Shown here one piece after another: positions 43,911 through 55,154 of a stretch of DNA of 64,000 bases. Source of the stretch: Clarkia xantiana subsp. parviflora (lineage: Eukaryota; Streptophyta; Magnoliopsida; Myrtales; Onagraceae). Below the pieces are notes generated by a model. It was not told the origin of the DNA and searched no databases. It saw only the letters and a program-made list of their open reading frames with translations. The stretch spans positions 22,408,452 through 22,472,451 of the forward strand of contig JAPTYO010000002.1 in NCBI GenBank assembly GCA_036873135.1, in the 5' to 3' direction. The position numbers and the translations under genes were made by a program. Each line of letters opens with the position of its first letter. Within the stretch, counting starts at the first letter, position 1.

Positions 43911-44508
43911 ATGGTAGAAAAGCCAGGCTTTCGGAAAATCTCTTTTAATGGAAAGTGAGCGCATGAACTCTTCTCAACCTGGCAACCCAGGTTGTGAACC
44001 AATCATATCAAGTGAAAACTGTGCTAGGTGGTGCAGAAGCATTGCAAGGACACTATCCTAGGCAGTTGAATCAATCAACAGTTAGGCAGTTGAATCAGTC
44101 AACAGTGCAGTTTTAGTTCCTCCCGGAGATGGGAGCTCAAGTAGCAACGTCCCGTACCAGGCTAGTGTGCCTTAACAACGTACGACATAAACTAAAAAGC
44201 AATTGCATGATCTTAAAGCACAAACCCTAGCATTTAGGCATAAAGGCATTCAAGTACCTTTGTACACAAATAAGTTTATCTCATAAGTAAATTGCTTATA
44301 GGGTTTTTTGAGACGCTTTTTTTTAGCAGAAATGTGAAAGTTAACACTAACCACTTGACTAACTGTACTAAAACTTTTAGGTGATAGGTGACTGTTGGTT
44401 AGTCTAAACTTTCATAAAAAGGAGAAGGAACTCTCCCACAAGAACTTACTTCTTGAGGCTATTTCCCCACCACCTCTTGAATTGCATCAGTTGCAACTAC
44501 AACAACCA
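43911..44508. other. Unassigned region left of the large LARD
   Basis: Some open stretches (CAGTTGAATCA repeated twice near 44055-44100) but no recognised family. It is the target DNA of the AACCA insertion and continues at 61702. Confidence 0.35.
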
Positions 44509-45480
44509 TGTTAGATCCTGACTCTTCGTGGGTCGTTGACTCGGAAGTCGTCGGGTCCTTGAAGTGTTGTGTAGTTATGCTGACGGGTTGTCTGAGCTCG
44601 CGGGTGTCGGAGTGTCGGACGTTTGTAAGCCCTTAAAATGACTAAGTGTCTGAATGTCAGACTATCGGAGGTTTGCAAGCCCTTAAAATGGTTAAGTGTC
44701 TGACTGTCGGACTGTCGGAGGTTTACAAGCCCTTAAAATGGCTAAGTGTCTGACTGTCGGGCTGCCGGAGGTTTGCAAGCCCTTAAAATGGCTAAGTGTC
44801 TGACTGTCGGAGGTTTGCAAGCCCTTAAAATGGCTAAGTGTTTGACTGTCGGTACATGTAGTTGTTCATACATCTCGTCGTTCGTATACATTCCGCGCGC
44901 ACTCCCCCTGACACCTGCAAAAGAAGCAACATCGAGACCACGTAGTGGGGGGGGGGGGGGGTGGTACTCGATGAACCCTCTCCGATGCCTAAATTAGTAC
45001 AATATTTAGAGAGAGAAAGTAGAAAAAAGGGAGAGCTCAAATCATACAAGTGTATCAACTTAGTAAATGAATAGGGGTGGAGTTCTATATATTGCCTCAA
45101 AGGATATTAAGGCAGTTAATGACACCGTTAACTCCTAAACGAGCACAGTTAACAAGTAATAAAGGGATTAAGCCCTTAGCAACCATGAAGAAGTTCGTGA
45201 TATTTTCTAAGTGTCGGACGTGCAAAGTGAGGTCGGGTCGTCACGAGGGACGGTTTGAAGGACAATGTTCCGGACGTCGTGCACACCCCTTGGGCGGGAA
45301 TATCGCGTGTCGGAGGAACGTCGGGACCTCCGGGGTTGGACAGGAGGTCCAACCCCGGAGATTTGGAGTCGGACCCGGCGAAGCATCCGGGCGGGCTCTT
45401 TTTCCTCGTTCGGACCACTTTTCGGCGGGTGACGTGCTCAGGTCAAAGTTTCGATTTACAATCATTCACGGGGTAATTAA
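44509..45480 (-). repeat. Left LTR, first part, with internal tandem repeats
   Basis: Contains about five units of 42-50 bp (GGAGGTTTGCAAGCCCTTAAAATGGCTAAGTGTCTGACTGTC type; 44618-44850) and a run of about 15 G (44947-44961). It continues at 55160-55209 after the copia insertion. Confidence 0.9.
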
Positions 45481-46077
45481 TGTAAGCATATGGTGATGGG
45501 CGCCGTAAATGGTAGCCCATTATATGTATAGGTTACCTAAGTAAATTGGTTATATGTCACATTAGTAAATTGAGCCAGACTCAAATCTCAATTGACATGA
45601 GAGGTCCAAAACTGGGCCTCCCTATACAACATGGCCGGCCGAATTTAAGGAGGGGGTAAAGTGGACTTTTGTCCACTTTACTCCTCCTATATATATGGGG
45701 ATTTAGGGGTTTTATTAGGGTTATTCATAATTCCCTTTAAGTGGTGTTTTGAGAGAAAACCCTTCCCCCATAGACAGTATATTCGGCCGAACCACTACCT
45801 CACCAAAGGTGTGCTGATTTGCCTTTGAGCAAACACTCTGGAGATCTGTCCCTTGCCAAGAATCGATCAGAGACTTTGCTGTGGAGAATAATCCACGTAG
45901 GGCTTCCTTCACAAGAACCCTTACGGGTGCCGACCGGAGGATCGTGGACTCCCTCCTGCGAATATCTTGGGTTTACGGATAACTGTAGAGGTATGTGTGT
46001 ATCTTCCGCTGCGTAATTTCGATTACTAGCATCTACCATGATTTAGTTTCCGTAGTGATTACTCACGTAATCTAACA
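45481..46077 (+). repeat. 5' LTR of the copia element
   Basis: Has a TATA-like TATATATA at 45689-45696. A hairpin 45658-45679 (stem AAAGTGGAC/GTCCACTTT, loop TTTT) lies just upstream and is also present in the other two LTR copies of this family. Confidence 0.93.
45658..45679 (+). promoter_or_regulatory. Conserved LTR hairpin upstream of TATA
   Basis: Nine-base perfect stem AAAGTGGAC/GTCCACTTT with a TTTT loop, ten bases before the TATA-like run. Repeated intact at 54744-54765 and, reversed, in the solo LTR at 42129-42150. Confidence 0.7.
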
Positions 46078-47723
46078 GTGGTAACAGAGACTGTGTTAGG
46101 AGTTCATGATTTTGATAAATTGGTGTTCTTGAAATTTTTAAATAGGGACCGAAAATTTTAAATGAATTTTTTTTTTTAATTTCAATTTTTTAAGACATAA
46201 GAAGGTCCGAAATTTTCATGATGTTCTTAGGAAATTTGATGTTCATGATCTTCAAGAAAAATGTAATTTTTTAAAAATCGAACATTGGATTGTAGATCTT
46301 ATTAAAAAATTGATCTTGAAATTTGACCACTTGTTCCCAATTATGTGTTTTTTGCCGAAAATTCTAGTAAATTACAAGGTAAATTTTTTAATTTATTGGT
46401 CTCCAAGTTAACAAATTTCGGCCAAAACTATCACCAATATTGTTTACCATATTTTAATTTTTAATCTAGGTAACAATATATGTATAATTAAGAACATTAT
46501 GATAGATTCACAATAATATATAGAAATATATATAACTATCAATATATCTAAATATTTAATAGGGTTAAAGATATTATTGATAGATTTAGTTACCTAAAAG
46601 ATTGAGAAAATATATTGCCAGTATATTTGTTATCCTATTTAAGACACTGACAATAAATAAAATATATATTTTTATACGTATGTGCCGAAGTTTACATATA
46701 TATATATATACTGATTTAGTCTTAAAGATCGAATCTTTGCAATAAATATATATATGTAATTATGTTGGCCGAAATATATATATATATATATTTAATATTG
46801 AAAATTATTTTTATATAGTTAATGTTACTTGGTGGCCAAGTTAAATATTTTTTTTGTACTTTAAAACCCTAATTGGGCCACAAGTAAACATTTCGGCCCA
46901 ACCTTTTAAATTTTAATTATTGGGCCGGTCCAATATGCGAAACCGGGACGAATTTAAATTGAACATTCTCAATCGGTTCGACCTAATTGAATCGGGTCGG
47001 ACCGGGGTAACTAAGTGGATCTAACCAAACCGGTTTTTAGTGTTGAACCGAACCCTATTTTTATTGGACCGGTTCGGACCGAACCATATTTTAAAATTAA
47101 AACTGGACCGAACCAAACCGGATTTTACCGGACCGAACCGAATTTTCCGGATCGGACCTGAATCAGATTTTCTTGACCAAACCGGACTGAACCGAACCGT
47201 ATTTTTAAAATCGAATTCAAGTCAATTAAAATAGGGAGGTCAAGTTTTAAAATCCAAATGTTTTGAACCTTAATAGGCCTACACGGTGCTTAAGGTTTGC
47301 TAACCTTTATGCCTTGTTTCGATTATGGGGATGGGTCTCGGAGATACATGTTTTGAGACTGGTTAAATTAGTGGGCTGAATTGCAATTGTTTATTATTCA
47401 ATATATATTTATGCATGATTAGAAATGTTGTCTTGACTGAGTCAAGCTAGCTGAATATTGCATATTGTGGGCGGAGCCCTGGTTAAATATATGGAATGCG
47501 CACTAGGATAGACATGCTGTGATGGTTGGAAATGCCTAGGATTCATGTGTAGAATGTTGTGTGATTGAATATAAGTATGAATTGCAAATCAGCCCGTAAT
47601 GTTTAAAATTATTTTAAAATCGAAAACCAGTTGCCAAATGTGAATGATACATGTTTGATACGTATGCTAGAATGTTGAGGATGTAGTCGTATTTCATAAT
47701 TTACTTGGAAGTAGAATTATATA

Positions 47724-48794
47724 GGGATAAGGGTTCCTTTGGTACCACTTATTTGGGCTGAATCCACTTTTGGTACCACTTCTTTATTTTTTGTACACTT
47801 TTGGTACCAACGTTTTCCATTTTGTACCATTTTGGTACCTCCGTTAGAATTCCGTCAAAAATGGCCGTTAAACCCCCATGTGAGCTGCACGTGACCAAAA
47901 ACTAAACTTGGCTGGACGGATTTACCCTTAGGGATAAGGGTTCCTTTGGTACCACTTATTTGGGCAAAATCCACTTTTGGTACCACTTTTTTTTTTGTAT
48001 ATATACTTTGTTTTGCAGTCAGATTTATATCGATTCGATATAGAATTGTCCCATATATACATTACCATCTTTGTTCAGAACCCTACTTAGTAATGTTGCA
48101 ACTTATATTTCCGGTCTAACAAAAGGAAACGTCGCATCTTTAAAAGTTTATATTATTGTTGCAGAGTGTCGAAATGTTTATTCTAGAGTGGTAAGGAATG
48201 ACGTATCTATTTGTGTTTATAGAAAACATTATTAAATTCATAGTGATACTTTTCACAATACAAAAAGTTAATTTTAACGCCACGAATAAATAATTTTCTT
48301 ATATATTGCACGGAATTCTAATACTTACAAACATATCTATCATACTATGCACCGCATTATTATCATATATCAACCGATACATGAAACATACATACATTAC
48401 AATATTGGTTTTTACAACGACTTAAATTTCTTCGAATGTGTCAGACACAAAGTACACAAAAGAAGAGTCTAATGAAGAGTTGTATGATGACAATGGAAGT
48501 TCTGTAATTAACATAAGGTTCACCGACTGCAAAAAAAAGTATATATACAAAAAAAAAAAAAAGTGATACCAAAAGTGGATTTTGCCCAAAGAAGTGGTAC
48601 CAAAGGAACCCTTATCCCTAAGGGTAAATCCGTCCAGCCAAATTTTGTTTTTGGTCACGTGCAGCTCACATGGGGGTTTAAAGGCCATTTTGGATGGAAT
48701 TCTAACGGAGGTACCAAAAGGGTACAAAATGGAAAACGTTGGTACCAAAAGTGGATTCTGCCCAAAGAAGTGGTACCAAATGAACCCTTATCCC
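47724..48794. mobile_element. MULE-like inverted-repeat element inside copia leader
   Basis: 1071 bp with 9-bp duplication AATTATATA (47715-47723, 48795-48803). The arms start GGGATAAGGGTTCCTTTGGT and are about 250 bp long, rich in GGTACCA sites. Both arms contain a second internal copy of the terminal motif (47933 on the left, about 48622 on the right), so the arm is duplicated. The centre is AT-rich and non-coding. Confidence 0.88.
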
Positions 48795-49255
48795 AATTAT
48801 ATATGCAAGCATGAGTTCCTTGGAACATTAGACGCATGACACGTAAGCATGAGTGTGGTTTGTATGATGAATGTTACTGGCGTATGATAATTTACATGGA
48901 TAGTAGAATTATATATGAATGAGTGAATTCATCGGAATATTTTTCCAAAATAAAAAGGGCCTTGGGAAATCCAAGATCGGGTATGGTTGTTTTAAAATTC
49001 CCATTCTGGTAATTTGCGATTAAAACCGTTTTTAAAAGACTGGTCTATTGGAGAGAAGACGAAGGTAATGTGAACTCTTTCACAGCCATCTTCCATTGGT
49101 TTACTGGTGGTCGGTTGGTTTAGATGACTGAGGAATCATTATTTGTCGGATTCCATCTTAATAGATATTTGATGTATGCAATTATTTCTCAAAATGTTAT
49201 TGTCTCCCTGGTTATGCGTGATTTTCAACGTGTTTAGTAACGAATTACAACATAG

Positions 49256-50050
49256 ATGACATCATCTTGTGCTAATGAGTTTTTGATTGAGAACAACTAC
49301 GACTCGTGGAGCAAGCGCGTCAGTGTACTGTTGGAGGATAATGGCATTATAGGTCACATTCAGAAGTCCATGAGCTCTCCAGATGCTGGTCTAACCAAAG
49401 ACCTAGTATTTTCCCATTTTCAATGGGAGCAAGATGACAAGGAAGCAAATGAGATATTACCGACTGAGATGTCTCAGGAATTTCATGATGAGTATAAGGA
49501 TGTTCCGATTACAAAAGATATTTGGGATGCCCTATTCCTGAGATATGGAATTGGCATGGCAGCAATTTTGCACCCACTTATACCATCAATGGAAGAAAGC
49601 TTAAACAGCTACGGCAAGAGTGTACTTGAAAAGGTATACGATCTCCTTGCCATGTTGAAACCACTGGAAGAAGAAGGTCAGGTGGGTGAATGGGATAAAA
49701 TTCAAGCCATCATCGGGATGCTCCCGAAGTCTTGGAGAGCAGCCAAGGTTTTACTGACTGCCAGTGGTTCGGTGTTAGATCTTGCATCGGTGCTGAAAAT
49801 CATCGAGATGGAACAGGCTCGACTGAAACCAGTACCGGGACGAGTTGGGCAAGGAAATAGAAAGATGATGAACAAAGGAAAGAAACAACAGGTTGTCGAC
49901 AGTAAAATGTTGACAAAGCCTAAACCAGGCAATCTCCGACTAAAATCAGAGATAGTCCGCGCGAACTCCAGTCCACGCCGAATAGGCGAAGGTACAGGGT
50001 CCATCAAATCGCATCCTGAAAAGGTATGCGACGTTGGCTGTGTAATGTAA
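49256..50050 (+). CDS. Copia gag
   Basis: 264 codons with the N-terminal NYDSWSKRVSVLLEDNG that places it in the copia gag (UBN2-like) family, then DIWDALFLRYG and MLPKSWRAAKVLL. The C-terminus is basic (NRKMMNKGKKQQ). No CCHC zinc knuckle is visible, either lost by frameshift or absent. It lies in a different frame from pol, 22 bp upstream of it. Confidence 0.85.
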   Translation: MTSSCANEFLIENNYDSWSKRVSVLLEDNGIIGHIQKSMSSPDAGLTKDLVFSHFQWEQDDKEANEILPTEMSQEFHDEYKDVPITKDIWDALFLRYGIGMAAILHPLIPSMEESLNSYGKSVLEKVYDLLAMLKPLEEEGQVGEWDKIQAIIGMLPKSWRAAKVLLTASGSVLDLASVLKIIEMEQARLKPVPGRVGQGNRKMMNKGKKQQVVDSKMLTKPKPGNLRLKSEIVRANSSPRRIGEGTGSIKSHPEKVCDVGCVM

Positions 50051-50072
50051 GCAACTCCAGTCCTCTACTGTC

Positions 50073-53000
50073 ATGTTAACTGACTCAAATCCTTCTTGGA
50101 TTCTTGACTCAGGTGCGACGGACCACATAGCCAACGACAAAGAACTGTTCGCCAAGTTTAGACGATTGCCAAAGGATTCTAAGAGGATATACATTGGCGA
50201 AAACTCACAAGTTGAAGTCATAGGAGTAGGGAACTGCAAGTTGTCTTTGAACAATGGCAGGACCATGCTACTTGAGAATGTTCTTTTTGCTCCTAGAATC
50301 TGTATAAATGTTGTTTCTGTTTCCGCTCTTATGAATAATAATTACATTTTATCATTTGAGAAGAACTTTTTTTTCATTAATAAATGTGATGTCTTCTTTC
50401 GGCATGCCTATTCCTTTTATGGTCTCTTTATCATGGATTTGAATGGTAGCATAGATACGAATAATATGTATGCATTATCCTCCAGGGAAGCAGAGACTGA
50501 TGCAGCCGGATGGCATGCGAGGCTGGGACATATAAGCTATGATAGGGTCCATTCATTAGCCCAGAGAGAGCTTTTGCCTGGTACCAGCAATGTGACTAAA
50601 CTCACTTGCCATGATTGTCTAGCTGGAAAGTCCACCCGCAAACCATTTGGAGAAGCTCAACGAGCCGAGTATCCATTGCAATTGATTCACTCCGACGCCT
50701 GTGGACCAATGAGTGTAACCGCTAGAAATGGGAAGTGATACTTCGTAAATTTCATTGACGACTTTACCCGTTATGGGTTTTCTCATTTGATTACTCGTAA
50801 ATCTGAGGCAATAGATTGCTTTAGAAAGTTTTTAAACCTCGTAGAGAATAAACAAGAGCAAAAATTGAAAACCCTACGCACTTATAGAGGTGGAGAATAT
50901 CTCTCTAATGAGTTTGATGAGTTGTGCAAAGAAAGAGGGATAGCCCGTCAAACGACAATCCCCAACAAACCACAGCAGAATGGTGTGGCTGAACGTCGTA
51001 ATCGAACACTCCTAGACATGGTCAGAACTATGATGTCGCGGACACAATTACCAATCTCCTATTGGAGTGATGCGTTATTGACTGTCACTCATGTAGTAAA
51101 CATTTTCCCAACTAAAGCGGTAGACACAACGCCATATGAGTTGTGGCATGGAAGAGAATTAGATCTCACTAGATTGTGACCTTGGGGTTGCGCTGCCTAT
51201 ACACATACGACTGAAAGCTGTTTCGGCAAGTTGGAACCCAGAGGACTAAAGAGTATCCTTATCAGATATTCAGAGAACTCTAAGGATTACGTATTCGTGT
51301 CAGCTCAAGAAAATGGTGGCGTGGTCGAACATGAATCCAGAGACGTAACTTTTCTTGAGGAGGAATTTCCAACGCTTGGAGAGATTGTATTGACTGAACT
51401 GGAGCAGGATAACATCGATGATCAGGTCCCACTTATTTTGAGTGGGAGATTTGAACCGGAAATTCAAGTGAATGACATGGTTAATGATAATGTAAACATT
51501 TTCATAGTAAATCCAGTGGGAGGACCAAACCCTAACACAATCACTGTTGTTGCAGAGACGAATCAAGTTGAACTTGATAATCATGTTGTCGGACCAATAC
51601 CACAACCACCGATACTACCCATTGTTTCCAGTGGGAGTGTACCGACCAACTTAAATCCAGGTCCTAGTGATAAAGGAATTAATCTCGGAGATAGGATCCC
51701 GAGACCAAGAGGTCGACCTAGGAAGGTTGTAGGTGAAGGTTCGAGCACAGCACTTGCTCCCAGTGGGAGTGATGCTCCGATCAGAAGCATTGTTCCGAGT
51801 GAGAGTAATATTCAGAGTCAAGATGGGGGCAATGAGCCTAGACGTAGTCAAAGACATAGAACTTCTCATAGGAAGTATCCCATCGAGAGAGGAGAAATAT
51901 TCACTCTAACATATGTTGACGAACCAGTGACGGTTCAACAAGCGTTGGAAGGACCTCAAGCGAAGGAATGGAGGAATGAAATGGAGGAAGAGATATCAAC
52001 AATGAAAGCCAATCCAGTATGGTCTTTAGTTGATTTACCTACTGACCGCAGGGCCATAGGAGCAAAGTGGGTTCTTAAATTGAAACTCACTGCTGATGGA
52101 AAGGTCGAGCGCTATAAAGCCCGAATTGTTGCGAAAGGATATACCCAACTTCACGAAGTGGACTTTGACGAAACATACTCACCTACTGTGAGTTACACCA
52201 CAGTACGAGCCATTTGGCCTTGGTCGCAAGTCTCGATCTTGAGCTGCACCAAATGGATGTTAAGACCGCATTCCTCCACGGAAACCTGGAGGAAAAGATC
52301 TACATGGAGCAGCCGGAGGGTTTCATTACTCTTGGTAATGAACGTAAAGTTTGTAAACTTCAAAGGTCTATCTATGGTCTTAAACAATCGTCACGGCAAT
52401 GGTACCGCGGATTCCACGAGGAAATCGTAGGAAACGGATTCGTGAATCTTCACGAGGATCCGTGCGTGTATTATAAGACCTCCGGGTCTAAGTATGTCAT
52501 CTTAACCTTATAATTGGGCGACATACTCATTGCTGCAAACAACGTGAGTTTCATGAATAAGTCAAAATCCTGGTTAGCATCGATATTTGAGATGAAAGAC
52601 ATGGGAGATGCCATGTATATCTTAGGCATTAAGATTGCTAGAGATCGGGCTACCCGGAAATTGTGTTTGTCTCAAGAAGCCTATATCAACAAGTTGTTAA
52701 AAAGATTCAGATTACAGGATGCCAAACCCGTGGATATGCCGGTGGTGTTTGGGTGCGCACTTTCAAAACGTGACGGCCCAAAGAACCTGGCAGAGCGTGA
52801 ACAGATGAAGGGTGCAGAGTATTTAAGCATGGTTGGTAGTTTGATGTAAGCCATGCAATGCACCCGTCCGGATATCTGTTACACCGTGGGCCTAGTAGCA
52901 CGTTTCCAATCAGATCCTGGCTATCAACATTTAAAGGCTGTAAAACGAATAATTCGTTATCTGAAAGGTAATGCCGACTATGCACTGTCCTATGAGGGCA

Positions 53001-53485
53001 GGAAGTTAGAATTGACTGGTTACAGTGACGCCGACCATGGTGGCAATCCGGATGATCGTAAGTCCACCACAGGAGGAGTGTCTCTCCTTGCTAATGCCGC
53101 CGTTTCATGGACGAGCAAGAAGCAAACTTGTGTCGCGCTGTCAACGATGGAATCAGAATTCCTAGCTCTCTCTAAGAACGCACAGGAAGCAGTCTGGCTG
53201 AAAATATTTCTTTCTGTGCTGCTAGATGGTGACGTCGGGAGTAAACCTGTGAAGGTGTTCTCTGACAGTCAAGCAGCCATTGCGGCAGTGAAGAATCTGA
53301 AGTACCATAATAGGACCAAACACATTGACGTGAAATACTTTTATGCTAAATCTATGGTAGAAGACAATATAATCACGATGGAATACTTGTCTACTGATAA
53401 TATGATTGCGGACCCATTAACTAAACCACTACGCATGGAGATATTCGAAAAGCATGTAAAACTGCTTGGATTGCGTAGGGTTTAG
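50073..53485 (+). pseudogene. Copia pol (protease, integrase, RT, RNase H), broken
   Basis: Protease with DSGATDH (50106); a GAG-pre-integrase region (WHARLGHISYDRVHSL) with integrase zinc-binding residues (CHDCLAGKS); the integrase core with HSDACGPM and NGVAERRNRTLLD; reverse transcriptase from RAIGAKWVLKLK; and RNase H with TGYSDADHGG, STMESEFLAL and TKHIDVKYFY. Lesions: TGA at 50737, TGA at 51177, a frame change near 52200, TAA at 52511 directly in the YVDD region (which now reads LGDIL after the stop), and TAA at 52847. The enzyme set that would copy and insert the element cannot be made. Confidence 0.92.
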
Positions 53486-54567
53486 ATATGGCATGTATCT
53501 GTGATAAAATTTTGATAATTGGAAGTTACATTTTTTAAACGAAAGAATTGAAATTGTGTTTATGATCAATCGACGTCATAATATTTTGATTACATCAAAT
53601 TTTCAGTCTATAAACTAAGTCGTAGGAGGACGCAATCATCTGCCAAAATTATGTCGAATGTGGGTCTTACCTCGTCACACAGGTACGGTCGTCTTGCGGT
53701 GGAGGGAGGCCTCTACTAAGCAAGGATGGCTAAGAATCAGGGGGATAAACCCGATTACGCAAAACGATCATCTAGTGTCGAAATAACTCGACATGATCTT
53801 CGTTTTGCAGATCGCCGTGATGAACTTCATTCGACATATCCCATTCCTTTTAACTTAAACGTTCAGGTATGCTATCGACGCGTGCTTCATACTATGCCTG
53901 TCACGTTCGACCACGAGGTCACAGCTCGGTTGTGCTAGGAAAGAATCCGTGATTCTGGCGGGCGCAAACTTCTTCACCTCGAGCGTGTGATTGATCCCGG
54001 GAGCCTTATGAAGAGGCACCCGAAGTATCTTCATGGACTCAGAACTCATACCTAAGATTGGGCTCAATGCTCGCTTCCCGGCGTATGAGCGTAGTGCTGA
54101 ACAAAAAGGCCCAGTGACCACGTCTTTGGAAAACGGTTGGGTCTGACTAAGGATATGAGCGATGGGGATGGTCAAGTTCACCTGTAATTCACCGACTCTT
54201 GTATTCACTAGGTGGCCACCAACCGGATATTAGTTGAAGGTTGTGAATACTTGTACGGATGCCTTGGAGAAGTGTTCCTATGTGGAAACTAGGCAAAATG
54301 AGAATTAACAGTTGACCTAGGATACACCGCGGTACAATATAAATATTGTTTATAACAGGTTGATTTGAGAAAAGGGAATCAACGTTCCGCGGGCGCTACA
54401 ATACTCCTAACAAATGAGTAGCACGATGCCCGTCGTATCCTCCGGTCGCAAGGCAAACCTCGTATGAACTATTTGGAAGCAAGGAGCAGATCGAATGAGT
54501 GAAATTTTTATGCAGATTTGGACGACAATACATTAACAGGCACCCTCCCATTCCGGCGAGTGGGAGC
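53486..54567 (+). other. 3' untranslated region of the copia element
   Basis: No reading frame of note; ends in the purine tract GAGTGGGAGC next to the 3' LTR. Confidence 0.7.
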
Positions 54568-55154
54568 TGTAAGCATATGGTGATGGGCGCAGTAAATGGT
54601 AGCCCATTATATGTATAGGTTACCTAAGTAAATTAGGTATATGTCACATTAGGACATTGGACCAGACCCAAATCCCAATTGACATGAGAGGCCCAAAATT
54701 GGGCCTCCCTATACAACATGGCCGTCCGAATTTAAGGAGGGGGTAAAGTGGACTTTTGTCCACTTTGCTCCTCCTATATATATGGGGAATTAGGGGTTTT
54801 ATTAGAGTTAATCACAATTCCCTTTTAGTGGTGTTTAGAGAGAAAACCCTTCCCCCAGAGACACCATATTCTACCTCACCAAAGGTGTGCCAATTTGCCT
54901 TCGAGCAAACACTCTAGAGATCTGTCCATTGCCAAGAATCGATCAGAGGCTTTGCTGTGGAGAATATACCACGTAGGGCTTCCGTCACAAGAACCCCTAC
55001 GGGTACCGACCAGTGGATCGTGAACTCTCTCCTGCGAAGATCTTGGGTCTACGGATAACTGTAGAGGTATGTGTGAATCTTCCGCTGCGTAATTTAGATT
55101 ACTAGCATGTACTATGATTTAGTTTCCGTAGTGATTACTCCCCATAATCTAACA
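54568..55154 (+). repeat. 3' LTR of the copia element
   Basis: 587 bp, partner of 45481-46077; the hairpin is retained at 54744-54765. Confidence 0.93.

Larger units (their letters stand above)
45481..55154 (+). mobile_element. Ty1/copia retrotransposon, degraded
   Basis: LTRs 45481-46077 (597 bp) and 54568-55154 (587 bp) begin TGTAAGCATATGG and end AATCTAACA; duplication ATTAA (45476-45480, 55155-55159). A purine tract GAGTGGGAGC precedes the 3' LTR. The primer site after the 5' LTR is decayed (TGGTAACAGAG). A 3.2-kb leader (46078-49255) contains CCGAACCG-rich sequence (46920-47210) and a MULE-like insertion. Gag is at 49256-50050 and a pol in copia order (protease, integrase, RT, RNase H) at 50073-53485, with several stops and a frame change. 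LTR copies differ at many more positions than those of the Tat-type element, so it is older. Confidence 0.95.

Noticed and set aside
45077..45496. Open frames repeated at 61326-61656
   Set aside because: They are the two LTR copies of the large LARD; coding motifs are absent.
47040..47234. Protein rich in RTKPD repeats
   Set aside because: It is a degenerate CCGAACCG repeat read in frame.
48422..48837. Overlapping open frames on both strands
   Set aside because: Arms of the MULE-like inverted-repeat element.
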